This document shows positions 26,201 to 34,832 of a stretch of DNA of 64,000 nucleotides, piece after piece. A program made the translations under genes and the position numbers. Below the pieces are notes generated by a model. The model was given only the letters and a program-made list of their open reading frames with translations. It was not told where the DNA came from and did no database searches. The DNA comes from Mycobacterium sp. URHD0025 (GTDB taxonomy: Bacteria > Actinomycetota > Actinomycetes > Mycobacteriales > Mycobacteriaceae): assembly GCF_000426065.1 (NCBI RefSeq), contig NZ_AUEQ01000015.1, positions 1-64,000 on the forward strand, in the 5' to 3' direction. Position 1 is the stretch's first letter. The number at the start of each line of letters is the position of its first letter.

Positions 26201-26881
26201 TCAGCGGGGCATCGCGATCCGCAAGCCCGCCAGCATCACCTGGGCGTCAGCCATATAGGTCTTGTTGTCGGGGGCGGTGCTCTGCGCCAGCGCCACGACG
26301 TTCCACACCCGCGACCCGAGCGGCACCATCACCGTCACCCCGGTCACGTAGATCGTTTTGCCGCCGTCGTCGTCGGGCGGCACGGTGTAGTTCGCCATCA
26401 ACGCCGGAAACCCACAGACCTCCGCGGGTTCCTGGGTGATGTTCTGGCCACCACCGGCTTCAAACCCCTGGACGCTGTCCTTCAGCAGATCTTTGGGCGA
26501 ACGCTCGCCGTCGGTCGCATCCCCGGTGGCCACCGTCACGGCCGGATTCGTCACGCCGTCGCTGAGCGACACATTGCGAAGCACCAATTTGACTGCGCCC
26601 TTGGCCAACTCCGGCATGGGTTCCCACCCTGGCGGCTGCGCGATGCGCACTCTCGGCTCATCCGGGGCGGTGCCCGGCAGCTCGATCCAGCGATCTGAAT
26701 GCAGTTGCTCGCAGGTCTGGGCCTTGTATCCGGGCGACGTCGGTGCCGTGGTGTTGCCCGATCCCGTCGAGTGCGCGGACGGTTCGAAGCCCGCCGTCGC
26801 GGTGCCGTCCGTCGTCTGCGTACACCCGCTGAGAATCAGCACCGCCGCCAGCGCGGCCACACCACGCTTCGTGTCCCCCAT
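26201..26881 (-). CDS. lprP: Probable lipoprotein, LprP-like
   Basis: Secreted lipoprotein, 226 aa. Type II signal peptide with lipobox LSGC (Cys20) in LAAVLILSGCTQ, followed by a Ser/Thr/Gly linker and an alpha/beta domain with QPPGWEPMP, TVATGDATDGERSPKDLL and VCGFPALMANYTVPPDDDGG. The pattern resembles the LpqN/PsbP-like lipoprotein fold. Position next to the VWA/AAA pair corresponds to Rv0962c (lprP) by memory. The ligand is unknown. Single-gene unit. Confidence 0.8.
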   Translation of the reverse strand: MGDTKRGVAALAAVLILSGCTQTTDGTATAGFEPSAHSTGSGNTTAPTSPGYKAQTCEQLHSDRWIELPGTAPDEPRVRIAQPPGWEPMPELAKGAVKLVLRNVSLSDGVTNPAVTVATGDATDGERSPKDLLKDSVQGFEAGGGQNITQEPAEVCGFPALMANYTVPPDDDGGKTIYVTGVTVMVPLGSRVWNVVALAQSTAPDNKTYMADAQVMLAGLRIAMPR

Positions 26882-26929
26882 CGCAGACAGAGACTACGCG
26901 AATGTGCTTTCCGCCGAGTGCCGCTTAAG

Positions 26930-28912
26930 TCAGCGGCGACGCGAGTGCAGATAGTCGCCGACCACCGCGGCACCCAGCCCGTCGAGATCCGGCACCACCA
27001 CCCGGCCCTGCACCCGGCGGGCCACCTGATCGATGAACCGGGCCAGGCCGGGATCCGAACCCAGCCGGAAGATCGTCACCTGTGCGCCCAGCCGGGCCAC
27101 CTCGTCGAACCCGCGAACGGTGTGGGCGATGGTGCGTGGGTGCGGCGGGTAGTCGAAGAACACTTCAGAGCCATCCCCGTCGCCGAAGTCCTCCAGGTGC
27201 GCGGTGGGCTCGCCATCGGTCACCACGAGCACGACCGGCTGGGCATTGGGATGACGACGCAGATGCCGGCTCGCCAGCGCCAGCGCATGGTGCAGATTGG
27301 TGCCCTGCTCGTACACACCCTCCAGTCCGGTCAGCTCACCCGCCGTGACCGTGCGCGCGTACCGGCCAAAGGCGATGATCTGCAACTCATCTGAGCGGAA
27401 CCGCGTGCTCACCAGATGGTTGAGGGCCAGCGCCGTGCGCTTCATCGGCAACCAGCGGTTCTCCATCACCATGGAGAAGCTGGTGTCCACCAACAGCGCC
27501 ACACAGGCCTGGGTGCGGGTTTCGGTCTCGGAGATCTCGACGTCCTCGACCGCGAACCGGATCGGCCGCTCGACGATCCCCGTCCCGGCCTGGCGCAGCA
27601 CCGCATTGGTCACCGTGCGGGTGACGTTCCACGGCTCGGTATCGCCGAACTCCCAAGGGCGCGTGGCCCCGGTCAACTCCCCGGCCGCACCGGCCCGACG
27701 GGTGTCCCGCTCACCGTGACGACCCGAAAGCTGTTGCGCCACATCACGCAGCGCGGTCTGGCCGAGCTGACGCATGGCCTTGGGCGACAGCCGCCACTGC
27801 CCGTCGGAGCCGCGGTCGATGAAACCCTGGTTCACCAGGGCCTTCTCGAGCTCGGACAGGGTGCGGGCATCGACCGCGGCGTCATCGCCGAGCTGACGGG
27901 CCAGCGCCTCAAGGTCGACGTCGTCCATCGACGCCCCGGAATAGCTCTGCGACAACGCGTCTGCCAACTGCTCCAACTCGGCGATGTCGGACAGCGCTTG
28001 AGCGCCCTCTCCCATGCCCAGCGGATCACCACCGGAGAACCGCTCCGAGCCGGTCCAATCCTCGCCCGGCCGGGCGGCCTGCAGGTGCGAATCGAGCCGA
28101 CCCAGCGCGTTCATCAACGATGGGGAACCAAACGCCTGCTGCGCCAAGGAATCCAGCTCGGCCCGTTGCTCGGCCGACAGGCTGTTGCGGAACCGCTGCG
28201 CGGCAGCGGCCCGCTTGGCCAACGAGTCAAGGAGCTCATCGATGTTCTGCGGATCCTCCGGGAAGAACTCCCCGTGCTTGTCCATGAAATCTTGGAAGTC
28301 CTGCGCGGTGTCCTCACCGCGAGCGTGCTTGTCCAGCAGATCGTTCAGGTCGTCGAGCATGTCGTTGACCCGCTGCCGGTCCTCGTCGGTGGCGTTCTCC
28401 AACGCCTCCTTCATGCCGGCGAACCGCTGATCCAGCATCTCGCGGCCCAGCAGATCCCGGATCTGCTCGTACTTCTGACGCGCCTCGGGGCTGCGCCAGT
28501 CGTAGTCGGCCAGTTCCTGAACGGCCTTGGCCGGTGACGGCGAGAGCGCCTCCATCTGCAGTTCGCCGAACCGCGCGTCGTCGTCGAGGGCGCGGGCCAG
28601 CTCCTTGCGCTCGGCCAGCACGGCCTCGTCGAGCAGCTTCTTGATCTCCTGCAGCGTGCCGTCAAGGTTGTGCCGCTGCAACAACTCCCGGCGCTTGCGG
28701 TTGGCCTCGGCGGCCAGCCGGTCGGTGCCGCGCATGCCCTCGGTGCCGCGACGCATCAGCTCGGAGAGCGCACGACGCGGCGAGCTGCCTTCCATGACGT
28801 TCTGACCGATCTGCTCGAGCGCGTCGCGCAGATCGATCGGCGGTGCCAGCGGGTCGGGGCCACCGGTGTACCGCGAATACCGCGAGGTGTGCCCGTGCCC
28901 CCGATCAGCCAT
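26930..28912 (-). CDS. VWA domain-containing protein (Rv0959-like)
   Basis: 660 aa. A long helical, charged N-terminal region (about 1-440) precedes a von Willebrand factor A domain (about 455-650) with the MIDAS motif ACVALLVDTSFSMVME (DxSxS), plus VVLVVTDGEPTAHLEDF. Such proteins pair with MoxR/ChlI-type AAA ATPases as metal- or cofactor-inserting or protein-remodelling complexes; the client here is unknown. Its start overlaps the upstream ATPase gene by 8 bases, supporting a complex. Same arrangement as Rv0959/Rv0958. Confidence 0.87.
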   Translation of the reverse strand: MADRGHGHTSRYSRYTGGPDPLAPPIDLRDALEQIGQNVMEGSSPRRALSELMRRGTEGMRGTDRLAAEANRKRRELLQRHNLDGTLQEIKKLLDEAVLAERKELARALDDDARFGELQMEALSPSPAKAVQELADYDWRSPEARQKYEQIRDLLGREMLDQRFAGMKEALENATDEDRQRVNDMLDDLNDLLDKHARGEDTAQDFQDFMDKHGEFFPEDPQNIDELLDSLAKRAAAAQRFRNSLSAEQRAELDSLAQQAFGSPSLMNALGRLDSHLQAARPGEDWTGSERFSGGDPLGMGEGAQALSDIAELEQLADALSQSYSGASMDDVDLEALARQLGDDAAVDARTLSELEKALVNQGFIDRGSDGQWRLSPKAMRQLGQTALRDVAQQLSGRHGERDTRRAGAAGELTGATRPWEFGDTEPWNVTRTVTNAVLRQAGTGIVERPIRFAVEDVEISETETRTQACVALLVDTSFSMVMENRWLPMKRTALALNHLVSTRFRSDELQIIAFGRYARTVTAGELTGLEGVYEQGTNLHHALALASRHLRRHPNAQPVVLVVTDGEPTAHLEDFGDGDGSEVFFDYPPHPRTIAHTVRGFDEVARLGAQVTIFRLGSDPGLARFIDQVARRVQGRVVVPDLDGLGAAVVGDYLHSRRR

Positions 28913-30320
28913 AGACCGTCTCGCCCTCCCCCGTCACCTTGTCCACGCGTTTGGCCAGATACAGCGCCTCCAAAGCCAATTCGACCGCCGCTGCCCGCTC
29001 ACCGATCGATACCGCACCCAACCGGCTTGCCAGTGCGTCGACGACGGCCAGATCGGGTAACGCGGCCAGGACGTCCTTGGCCGACACCCGCTCACCGGTG
29101 GTCACCGGCGAGCCCTCTTCGACCGCGGCCACCAGCGGCGCGACGTCGATGCCGCCCAGCAGCCGCTGCGCGGTGTCGGCGGTGGCACGTCGCAGCAGGT
29201 GCTCCAGCACCGCCTGCTCGCGTCCCTCCTCGCCCGTCTCGAACTCCAACTTGCCGCGCAGCACGTCGATCACGGTCGACAGGTCGACGACCCGGGCCAC
29301 CGGATCGTCCTCGCCCAGGATCGCCGAACGGTGCCGCGCCGAGGCCGCCACCGTCTCGGCGGCGGCGATCGCGAAACGCGCCGACACACCGGAACGCTGG
29401 TCGATCGAGCTCGACTCACGCAGATTGCGGGCGAACCGGGCCAGCACGCCGAGCAGATAATCCGGAACCTCGGCGGCCAATTGGGCCTCCTGGCGGATCA
29501 CCCCGATCTCGTCGTCGATCTCCAGCGGGTAGTGCGTCCGGATCTCGGCACCGAACCGGTCCTTGAGCGGGGTGATGATCCGGCCGCGGTTGGTGTAGTC
29601 CTCAGGGTTGGCGCTCGCCACCACCAGCACGTCCAGCGGCAACCGCAATGTGTAGCCGCGGACCTGAATGTCGCGCTCCTCCATGACGTTGAGCATCGAC
29701 ACCTGAATCCGCTCGGCCAGGTCCGGCAGCTCGTTGACGGCCACGATGCCGCGGTGCGCCCGCGGGATCAGCCCGTAGGCGATCGTCTCCGGATCACCCA
29801 GGCTGCGGCCCTCGGCCACCTTGATGGGATCGATGTCGCCGACGAGGTCGGCCACGCTGGTGTCCGGGGTGGCCAGCTTCTCCGTATACCGCTCACTGCG
29901 GTGCCGCCACTCGATCGGAAGGTCCTCGCCGGAATCGGCCGCCCGGCGAATCGACTCCGGTGTGATCGGGCTGTACGGGTGCTCGCCCAGCTCGGACCCG
30001 GCGATCACCGGCGTCCACTCGTCGAGCAGCCCGGTCAACGCCCGCAACAACCGCGTCTTGCCCTGGCCGCGCTCACCCAGCAGCACCACGTCGTGCCCGG
30101 CGATCAGCGCCCGCTCCAGCTGAGGGATCACGGTGTCCTGGAAGCCGAGAATCCCAGGCCAGATATCGCGCCGGTCGGCCAGCGCGGACAGCAGGTTCTC
30201 CCGGATTTCGGATTTCACGCCCCGCTCACGATGGCCGGAGGCACGAAGCTCACCGACGGTACGAGGCAGATCGCCGGAGCCGGCTGGCCGGCGACCATCG
30301 TTTTTGGGTTGGCTCACCAC
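28905..30320 (-). CDS. AAA ATPase, magnesium chelatase ChlI/MoxR-like (Rv0958-like)
   Basis: 471 aa. AAA+ core with Walker A LLGERGQGKTRLLRAL, ALIAGHDVVLLGERG upstream, Walker B-type region RGIVAVNELPDLAERIQ and sensor segment VVASANPEDYTNRGRI, which matches Mg-chelatase I subunits. The C-terminal lid contains SGVSARFAIAAAETVAASARHR. It is not expected to make chlorophyll; relatives act with VWA proteins in chaperone-like complexes. Start is GTG at 30320; an ORF-internal start near VKSEIRENLLSAL is also possible. Transcribed ahead of, and overlapping, the VWA gene. Confidence 0.87.
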   Translation of the reverse strand: MVSQPKNDGRRPAGSGDLPRTVGELRASGHRERGVKSEIRENLLSALADRRDIWPGILGFQDTVIPQLERALIAGHDVVLLGERGQGKTRLLRALTGLLDEWTPVIAGSELGEHPYSPITPESIRRAADSGEDLPIEWRHRSERYTEKLATPDTSVADLVGDIDPIKVAEGRSLGDPETIAYGLIPRAHRGIVAVNELPDLAERIQVSMLNVMEERDIQVRGYTLRLPLDVLVVASANPEDYTNRGRIITPLKDRFGAEIRTHYPLEIDDEIGVIRQEAQLAAEVPDYLLGVLARFARNLRESSSIDQRSGVSARFAIAAAETVAASARHRSAILGEDDPVARVVDLSTVIDVLRGKLEFETGEEGREQAVLEHLLRRATADTAQRLLGGIDVAPLVAAVEEGSPVTTGERVSAKDVLAALPDLAVVDALASRLGAVSIGERAAAVELALEALYLAKRVDKVTGEGETVYG

Positions 30321-30466
30321 TCCACGCTACGACTGAACACGCGCGCGCACATCGCCACCCGCCAGACTTGGGCGTCAAGGCCGCGCCTCAGCTAGCACCC
30401 GGCACGGGTGAGCAAGTCCCCCGGCATAGTCGTTGCCCGACCGTTGCGACCGGTAGTCTGCGCTCC

Positions 30467-32356
30467 ATGCCGTTGGCTAGCGGTCAGGAATTCGCAGGGT
30501 TCACCATCGTGCGGTTGGTGGGCACTGGTGGCATGGGCGAGGTCTATCTGGCGTCCCACCCGCGGTTACCCCGCGAGGACGCCCTCAAGGTGCTGCCCAT
30601 CAGTGTCAGCTCGGACAACGAATTCCGGCAGCGGTTCATCCGCGAGGCCGACATGGCCGCCACGCTGTGGCATCCGCACATCGTCGGCGTCCACGATCGC
30701 GGCGAATTCGAGGGCCGGCTGTGGATCTCGATGGATTTCGTCGATGGGCACGACGCCGCCAAGCTGCTGCATGACCAGTACCCCAAGGGCATGCCGGCCG
30801 AGGACGTCGTCGAGGTCGTCACCGCCGTCGGCGACGCACTGGACTACGCGCACCAGCGCAAGCTGCTGCACCGCGACGTCAAGCCTGCCAACATCCTGCT
30901 CACCAGCAAACAGAATTCCAAACGGCGCATCATGCTGACGGACTTCGGTATCGCGCGGCGCGCCGACGAGGTCAACGGGCTCACCTCGACCAACATCACC
31001 GTGGGCTCGATGTCCTACACCGCGCCCGAGCAGCTGATGGGTCAGCCGCTCGACGGCCGGGCCGATCAGTACTCGCTGGCGGCCACTGCCTACCGTCTGT
31101 TCACCGGCGCCCCTCCGTTCGTACACAGCAACCCGGCCGTGGTGATCAGCCACCACCTGAACTCCCCGCCGCCCAAGCTCGCGGACACGAGACCCGAACT
31201 GGCAGGCTTCGATTCGGTGATGGCCAAGGCGCTGTCGAAGGATCCGAAGGACCGCTACGCCACCTGTCACGACTTCGCCCTCGCGCTCGCCGAAGCAGCC
31301 ACCGGAACCACCACCGACCTGCGCACCGGGGCTCCTGTCCACGAGCCGGCCGCACCGACGAAACCGCTGATCATCCCGAAGACGGTGAACCCGCCGCCCG
31401 CCCCGCTCTCGCCGTCGAACCCTCGGCCCACGACACCGTCGGAACCGCCGGTGTTCACCTCATCCTGGACGGGCAACGAGACCTCCTCCAGCAAACCCGT
31501 CGCCGCGGGCGCGCCGCTCGGCATGCAGGGCCACGGCGGGCCGGGCGGGCCAGTTGGTCCGGGTGGGCCGGGTGGGCCGGGTGGGCCGCCGCAACAGACC
31601 AACTTCGGGCCGCCCCCACTGCCACACACGCCGATCCCCCAGAAGTCGAACAACCGGCGCAACCTGATCCTGGCGGCCGGTGCGATCGGCGCGGCGATCC
31701 TGCTCGTCGGTGGCATCTCCCTCGCGGTGAGCTCTGGCGGCGACAACGGCGGCGGAGGCGGGAGCGAGACCACCTCGGCAGAAGCCACGGATGTCTCCGG
31801 TGGGGAGCCGACGTCCTCGCGCAAGCCGCCCGCGCATGCCTTCACCATCGCCGACTACATCAAGCAGACCGGCATCATCGAAACGCCGGTCCATCGCGGC
31901 GATCCGGGCGCGCCGGTGTTCACCATGCCGACCCCGCCCGGATGGATAGACGCCGGCCCGCGCACGCCGGCCTGGGCCTACTCGGCGATCGTCAACGACC
32001 AGATCAACCCGCCCGAGCCGCCGTCGGTCACCTCATTGATCTCCAAGCTGGCCGGTGACGTCGATCCCGACAAGCTGCTCGAGTTCGCGCCCAGCGAGCT
32101 GCAGAACCTGGCCGGCTACAAGCCGACGGGTGATGTGACCCGCGGAAACATCGGCGGTTTCCCGACGGTCCACCTGGCCGGGACGTATGCCAAAGGCGAC
32201 CAGCGCCGGGCCATCAGCCAGACCACCGTCGTGATCCAGGCCCCCGGCACCGTGTACGTCCTGCAGATCAACGCCGACGCCACCGAACGCGACAAGGCCG
32301 TGCTGACCGACATCAACAAGGTGATCGACGCGCAGGCCACCATCACCGTGCCCTGA
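30467..32356 (+). CDS. PknF-like Ser/Thr protein kinase with LpqN-like extracytoplasmic domain
   Basis: 629 aa from the ATG at 30467. Kinase domain about 10-275: glycine loop GTGGMGEVY, Lys41 (DALKVL), catalytic loop LHRDVKPAN (Asp137), DFG at 159-161 and APEQLMG. This resembles PknF closely. A Pro/Gly linker (about 300-385) contains GPGGPGGPGG-type repeats. One membrane helix about 396-418. The extracytoplasmic part (about 460-629: FTIADYIKQTGI, TMPTPPGWIDAGPRTP, IGGFPTVHLAGTYAKGDQRR) resembles LpqN-family lipoproteins, giving a putative sensor. Substrates unknown. The longer upstream frame lacks conserved sequence. Confidence 0.88.
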   Translation: MPLASGQEFAGFTIVRLVGTGGMGEVYLASHPRLPREDALKVLPISVSSDNEFRQRFIREADMAATLWHPHIVGVHDRGEFEGRLWISMDFVDGHDAAKLLHDQYPKGMPAEDVVEVVTAVGDALDYAHQRKLLHRDVKPANILLTSKQNSKRRIMLTDFGIARRADEVNGLTSTNITVGSMSYTAPEQLMGQPLDGRADQYSLAATAYRLFTGAPPFVHSNPAVVISHHLNSPPPKLADTRPELAGFDSVMAKALSKDPKDRYATCHDFALALAEAATGTTTDLRTGAPVHEPAAPTKPLIIPKTVNPPPAPLSPSNPRPTTPSEPPVFTSSWTGNETSSSKPVAAGAPLGMQGHGGPGGPVGPGGPGGPGGPPQQTNFGPPPLPHTPIPQKSNNRRNLILAAGAIGAAILLVGGISLAVSSGGDNGGGGGSETTSAEATDVSGGEPTSSRKPPAHAFTIADYIKQTGIIETPVHRGDPGAPVFTMPTPPGWIDAGPRTPAWAYSAIVNDQINPPEPPSVTSLISKLAGDVDPDKLLEFAPSELQNLAGYKPTGDVTRGNIGGFPTVHLAGTYAKGDQRRAISQTTVVIQAPGTVYVLQINADATERDKAVLTDINKVIDAQATITVP

Positions 32357-32404
32357 GTCAGGCCTGAGTCGGGTGGACGCGCGGTACCCGGTACCCTTGG
32401 TACC

Positions 32405-33418
32405 GTGAATTCGCTCGATTGGCGTACCCGGCCGGCCACTGTGCACTTCGGTCCCGCATCTCTGCAGTCCAGAGCACTCGGCTGGGCCACCGCAATCTTC
32501 GTCCGTCCATTGCTGGGTCTACTGACCGTGATCGGAATGGGCGTCAACCGGGTCGCGCCCGCCCTGCTGCAGCGGGCGCGCCTCGACATCATCGACCGGC
32601 CACTGCGGGTCATCAAGCCGCTGCCCGGCACCGAGGTGACCCCGGTGGCGCTGCCCCACTGCCCGGCCGAATGGGTGATCGCCCCCGAGGCCCGCGACTC
32701 CGATTCGGTGATCGTCTACCTGCACGGCTCGGCGTTGGTCACCCTCGGCCTGAACTCCCATCGACGCTTCGTGTCGAAGCTGTCGGCCAGCACCGGGGCG
32801 CGCGTGCTCAACGTCGGCTACCGGCTGGCCCCGCAGGCCGACATCGAGGATGCCGTCGCCGACGGGCTCGACGGCTACCGCCTGGCGCTGTCGCTCGGGT
32901 TCGCGCCCGATCGTATTGTCCTGGCCGGTGATTCAGCCGGCGGACTGTTCGCCGCCGACACAGCCCTGGCCGCCCGCGATGCCGGGCTGCCGGTGCCCGC
33001 CGGGCAGGTGCTGCTCTCACCGTTGACGTCATCCGACATGGACCTGAAATACCGTGCGCTGCAAGAACACCGGGATGTCATGTTCCCGTTCATGACGGTG
33101 AAGTTCATCTATGACGTGTTCGCGACGGTCAACGGCACCAGGCCCACACCGGTGATGCCGCCCGAGGCGGATCTGCATGGGCTCGGCCCGTTCCTGCTCC
33201 AGGTCGGCACGCACGAAATGCTGCTGAACGACGCCTTCGCCCTCGCCGACAAACTTCAGGCCGCCGGCGTTCCGGCGTGGGTTCAGGTGTGGGACAGGGC
33301 AATGCACATGTTCCAGCTGAGCTTCGACGTCAACCCCGACGCGCGACGCGCGGTCGAGGAGATCACGTCGTTCATCACGTATGCGACTGCGGAGGTCGAG
33401 GACGAGGCGAGCGCGTAG
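32405..33418 (+). CDS. Alpha/beta hydrolase fold-3 (HSL/Lip family) esterase
   Basis: 337 aa; likely carboxylesterase or lipase. The nucleophile elbow is VLAGDSAGGLFA (GDSAG); acid and His candidates are in HEMLLND and HMFQLSFDVNPDA. The HGGG oxyanion motif of hormone-sensitive-lipase relatives appears as YLHGSALVTLG, a divergence worth noting. Start context: ATG/GTG at 32405 just after three GGTACC-like words. It follows the kinase by about 50 bases and could be co-transcribed. Substrate unknown. Confidence 0.82.
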   Translation: MNSLDWRTRPATVHFGPASLQSRALGWATAIFVRPLLGLLTVIGMGVNRVAPALLQRARLDIIDRPLRVIKPLPGTEVTPVALPHCPAEWVIAPEARDSDSVIVYLHGSALVTLGLNSHRRFVSKLSASTGARVLNVGYRLAPQADIEDAVADGLDGYRLALSLGFAPDRIVLAGDSAGGLFAADTALAARDAGLPVPAGQVLLSPLTSSDMDLKYRALQEHRDVMFPFMTVKFIYDVFATVNGTRPTPVMPPEADLHGLGPFLLQVGTHEMLLNDAFALADKLQAAGVPAWVQVWDRAMHMFQLSFDVNPDARRAVEEITSFITYATAEVEDEASA

Positions 33419-33460
33419 GGCTTGTGTCTTGCGTGCGGGCGGCTTGCGTGCGGGGTGCGG

Positions 33461-33692
33461 GCGTCGTTTTCTACCTAGGGGTCGCGCCCAGCGCGTGATT
33501 ACGACCCTGGCGTAGAAAGCGGCGAACGACCTTGGCAGGCACCGCGTCGTTTTCCACCTGTGGGCTGTCGAGCGCGCGGTTCGGCGACCATGCGGTAGAA
33601 AGCGGCGCAGACGCATTGGCGGGCACCACACCGTTTTCCACGCACGGGTTGTAGAGCGCGCGGTTCGGCAACCACACGGTAGAAAGCGGCGC
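33461..33692. repeat. Three palindromic repeats upstream of DUF559-like copy 2 (repeat family B)
   Basis: Three units of about 63-67 bases (33461-33523, 33541-33607, about 33627-33692). Each runs from CG-TTTTC(T/C)AC on the left to GTAGAAAGCGGCG on the right, so the ends are inverted complements. Units 2 and 3 share GAGCGCGCGGTTCGGC; units separated by similar short spacers. The first unit also contains ACGACCCTGGCGT, found again in the hairpin at 41780-41828. Confidence 0.8.
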
Positions 33693-33810
33693 AGACGCAT
33701 TGGGCGCCAGCGGCACTCGTTGATCCACAGCGCGTGGTTCATCCCCAACCTCAGCAGAAGCGCACCCGAGCGCCGTCGATCCGTCGGTCACGTTGTTGAT
33801 CGTCGGAGCC

Positions 33811-34671
33811 ATGAGCATTCCATTCATCGGATCAGAGGCGCTCGCGGCGGGCAGCCTCACCCGCGGCCAACTGCGATGGCGATACGCCGCGGCTCATCCA
33901 CGCGTCTACCTTGCGAAGGACTCCGTCCGGAACCTGAGCTCCAACACCATGGCCGCATGGCTGTGGACTGGCCGTCGTGGAATCGTCGCCGGCCGGGCAG
34001 CTGCAGCGCTGCACGGCGCGCAATGGGTCGACGACGCTTCGCCGGTGGAACTGATCACCGAGCACGGGCGTCGGCGGCCCGGAGTAATCGTGCGCGAGGA
34101 ACGCATCCGGCCCGACGAGATCTGCCAGGTCGGCGATTTCAGGGTCACCACACCGCTTCGCACGGCGCTTGACCTCGCGCGCTTTCTTCCCCGTGACGAG
34201 GCGGTTGCTCATCTCGACGCACTGGCCATCGCGACAGGCGTCGATGCCGAGCAAGTGCTAGAACTGGCTGCGCGGTATCGCGGGCTGCGTGGAATCCGAA
34301 GCGCCCGCAGAGCACTCGATCTGATGGATGCCGGTGGACAGTCTCCGCGGGAGACCTGGCTGCGGCTGCTCCTCATCGACGCGGGCTACCGGCGCCCTCG
34401 GACGCAGATCCGGGTGAGTGACAGCTTCACCGAGGTGTTCATCGATATGGGCTATGACGATGTCAAGGTCGGATTGGACTACGAAGGTAAACACCACGCC
34501 ACAGACCGCGCCCGTGTCGTGCACGACATCGGCCGCAACGAGCTCATCGAACGCGAAGGCTGGATCGACATCCGCGTCGTGGCCGAGCACAGCAGGGCGT
34601 TCATCCTGCACAGGGTCCGTGAGGCATTTGCCCGGCGTGGTGCTTCGCCGTTTGCTACCTCTGGGTCGTGA
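33811..34671 (+). CDS. DUF559/AbiEi-like protein (copy 2), 286 aa
   Basis: Paralogue of the 6286-7155 product with the same layout: AbiEi-like N-terminal half (GSEALAAGSLTRGQLRWRY, GRAAAALHGAQWVDD, VTTPLRTALDLARFLPRDEA) and a DUF559/Vsr-like C-terminal part (FIDMGYDDVKVGLDYEGKHH, ELIEREGWIDIRVVAEHS). The usual VEYDG is LDYEG here, so an acidic residue is retained as Asp. Function unknown; nuclease or DNA-binding activity is a family-level inference. The ATG at 33811 has a close GGAG; a TTG at 33793 is an alternative. Family B palindromes lie on both sides, one over its stop codon. Confidence 0.8.
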   Translation: MSIPFIGSEALAAGSLTRGQLRWRYAAAHPRVYLAKDSVRNLSSNTMAAWLWTGRRGIVAGRAAAALHGAQWVDDASPVELITEHGRRRPGVIVREERIRPDEICQVGDFRVTTPLRTALDLARFLPRDEAVAHLDALAIATGVDAEQVLELAARYRGLRGIRSARRALDLMDAGGQSPRETWLRLLLIDAGYRRPRTQIRVSDSFTEVFIDMGYDDVKVGLDYEGKHHATDRARVVHDIGRNELIEREGWIDIRVVAEHSRAFILHRVREAFARRGASPFATSGS

Positions 34672-34793
34672 TCGTGGACTCACCACAGCCCGGGCGTAGG
34701 AAACGGCGCAGGCACCCGCAACAGCGGTGCGCCGTTTTCTACCTGGGGGTCGCCACATCACGCGATCGACCGCCCAGGTGTCGAAAACGGCGC
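34646..34793. repeat. Two family B palindromes downstream of copy 2, the first spanning its stop codon
   Basis: Unit 1, 34646-34708: left arm CGCCGTTTGCTAC and right arm GTAGGAAACGGCG pair at 12 of 13 positions, with the TGA at 34669-34671 between them. Unit 2, 34729-34793: GCGCCGTTTTCTACCTGGG pairs with CCCAGGTGTCGAAAACGGCGC (two-base bulge). Either may also act as a terminator between this gene and purH. Confidence 0.8.
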
Positions 34794-34832
34794 CCAACCG
34801 CGCAACCGCCCAACCGCCCACCACACAACCGA

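Noticed and set aside
25436..26698. Plus-strand frames of 149 and 245 aa in the long intergenic region
   Set aside because: Compositionally like random GC-rich translation (Arg, Pro, Ser, His), no ribosome site, and the longer one runs antisense into the lipoprotein gene.
32380..32404. Triplicated GGTACC words before the hydrolase gene as an operator
   Set aside because: The copies are partly overlapping direct words with irregular spacing, and I could not relate them to a known operator geometry.
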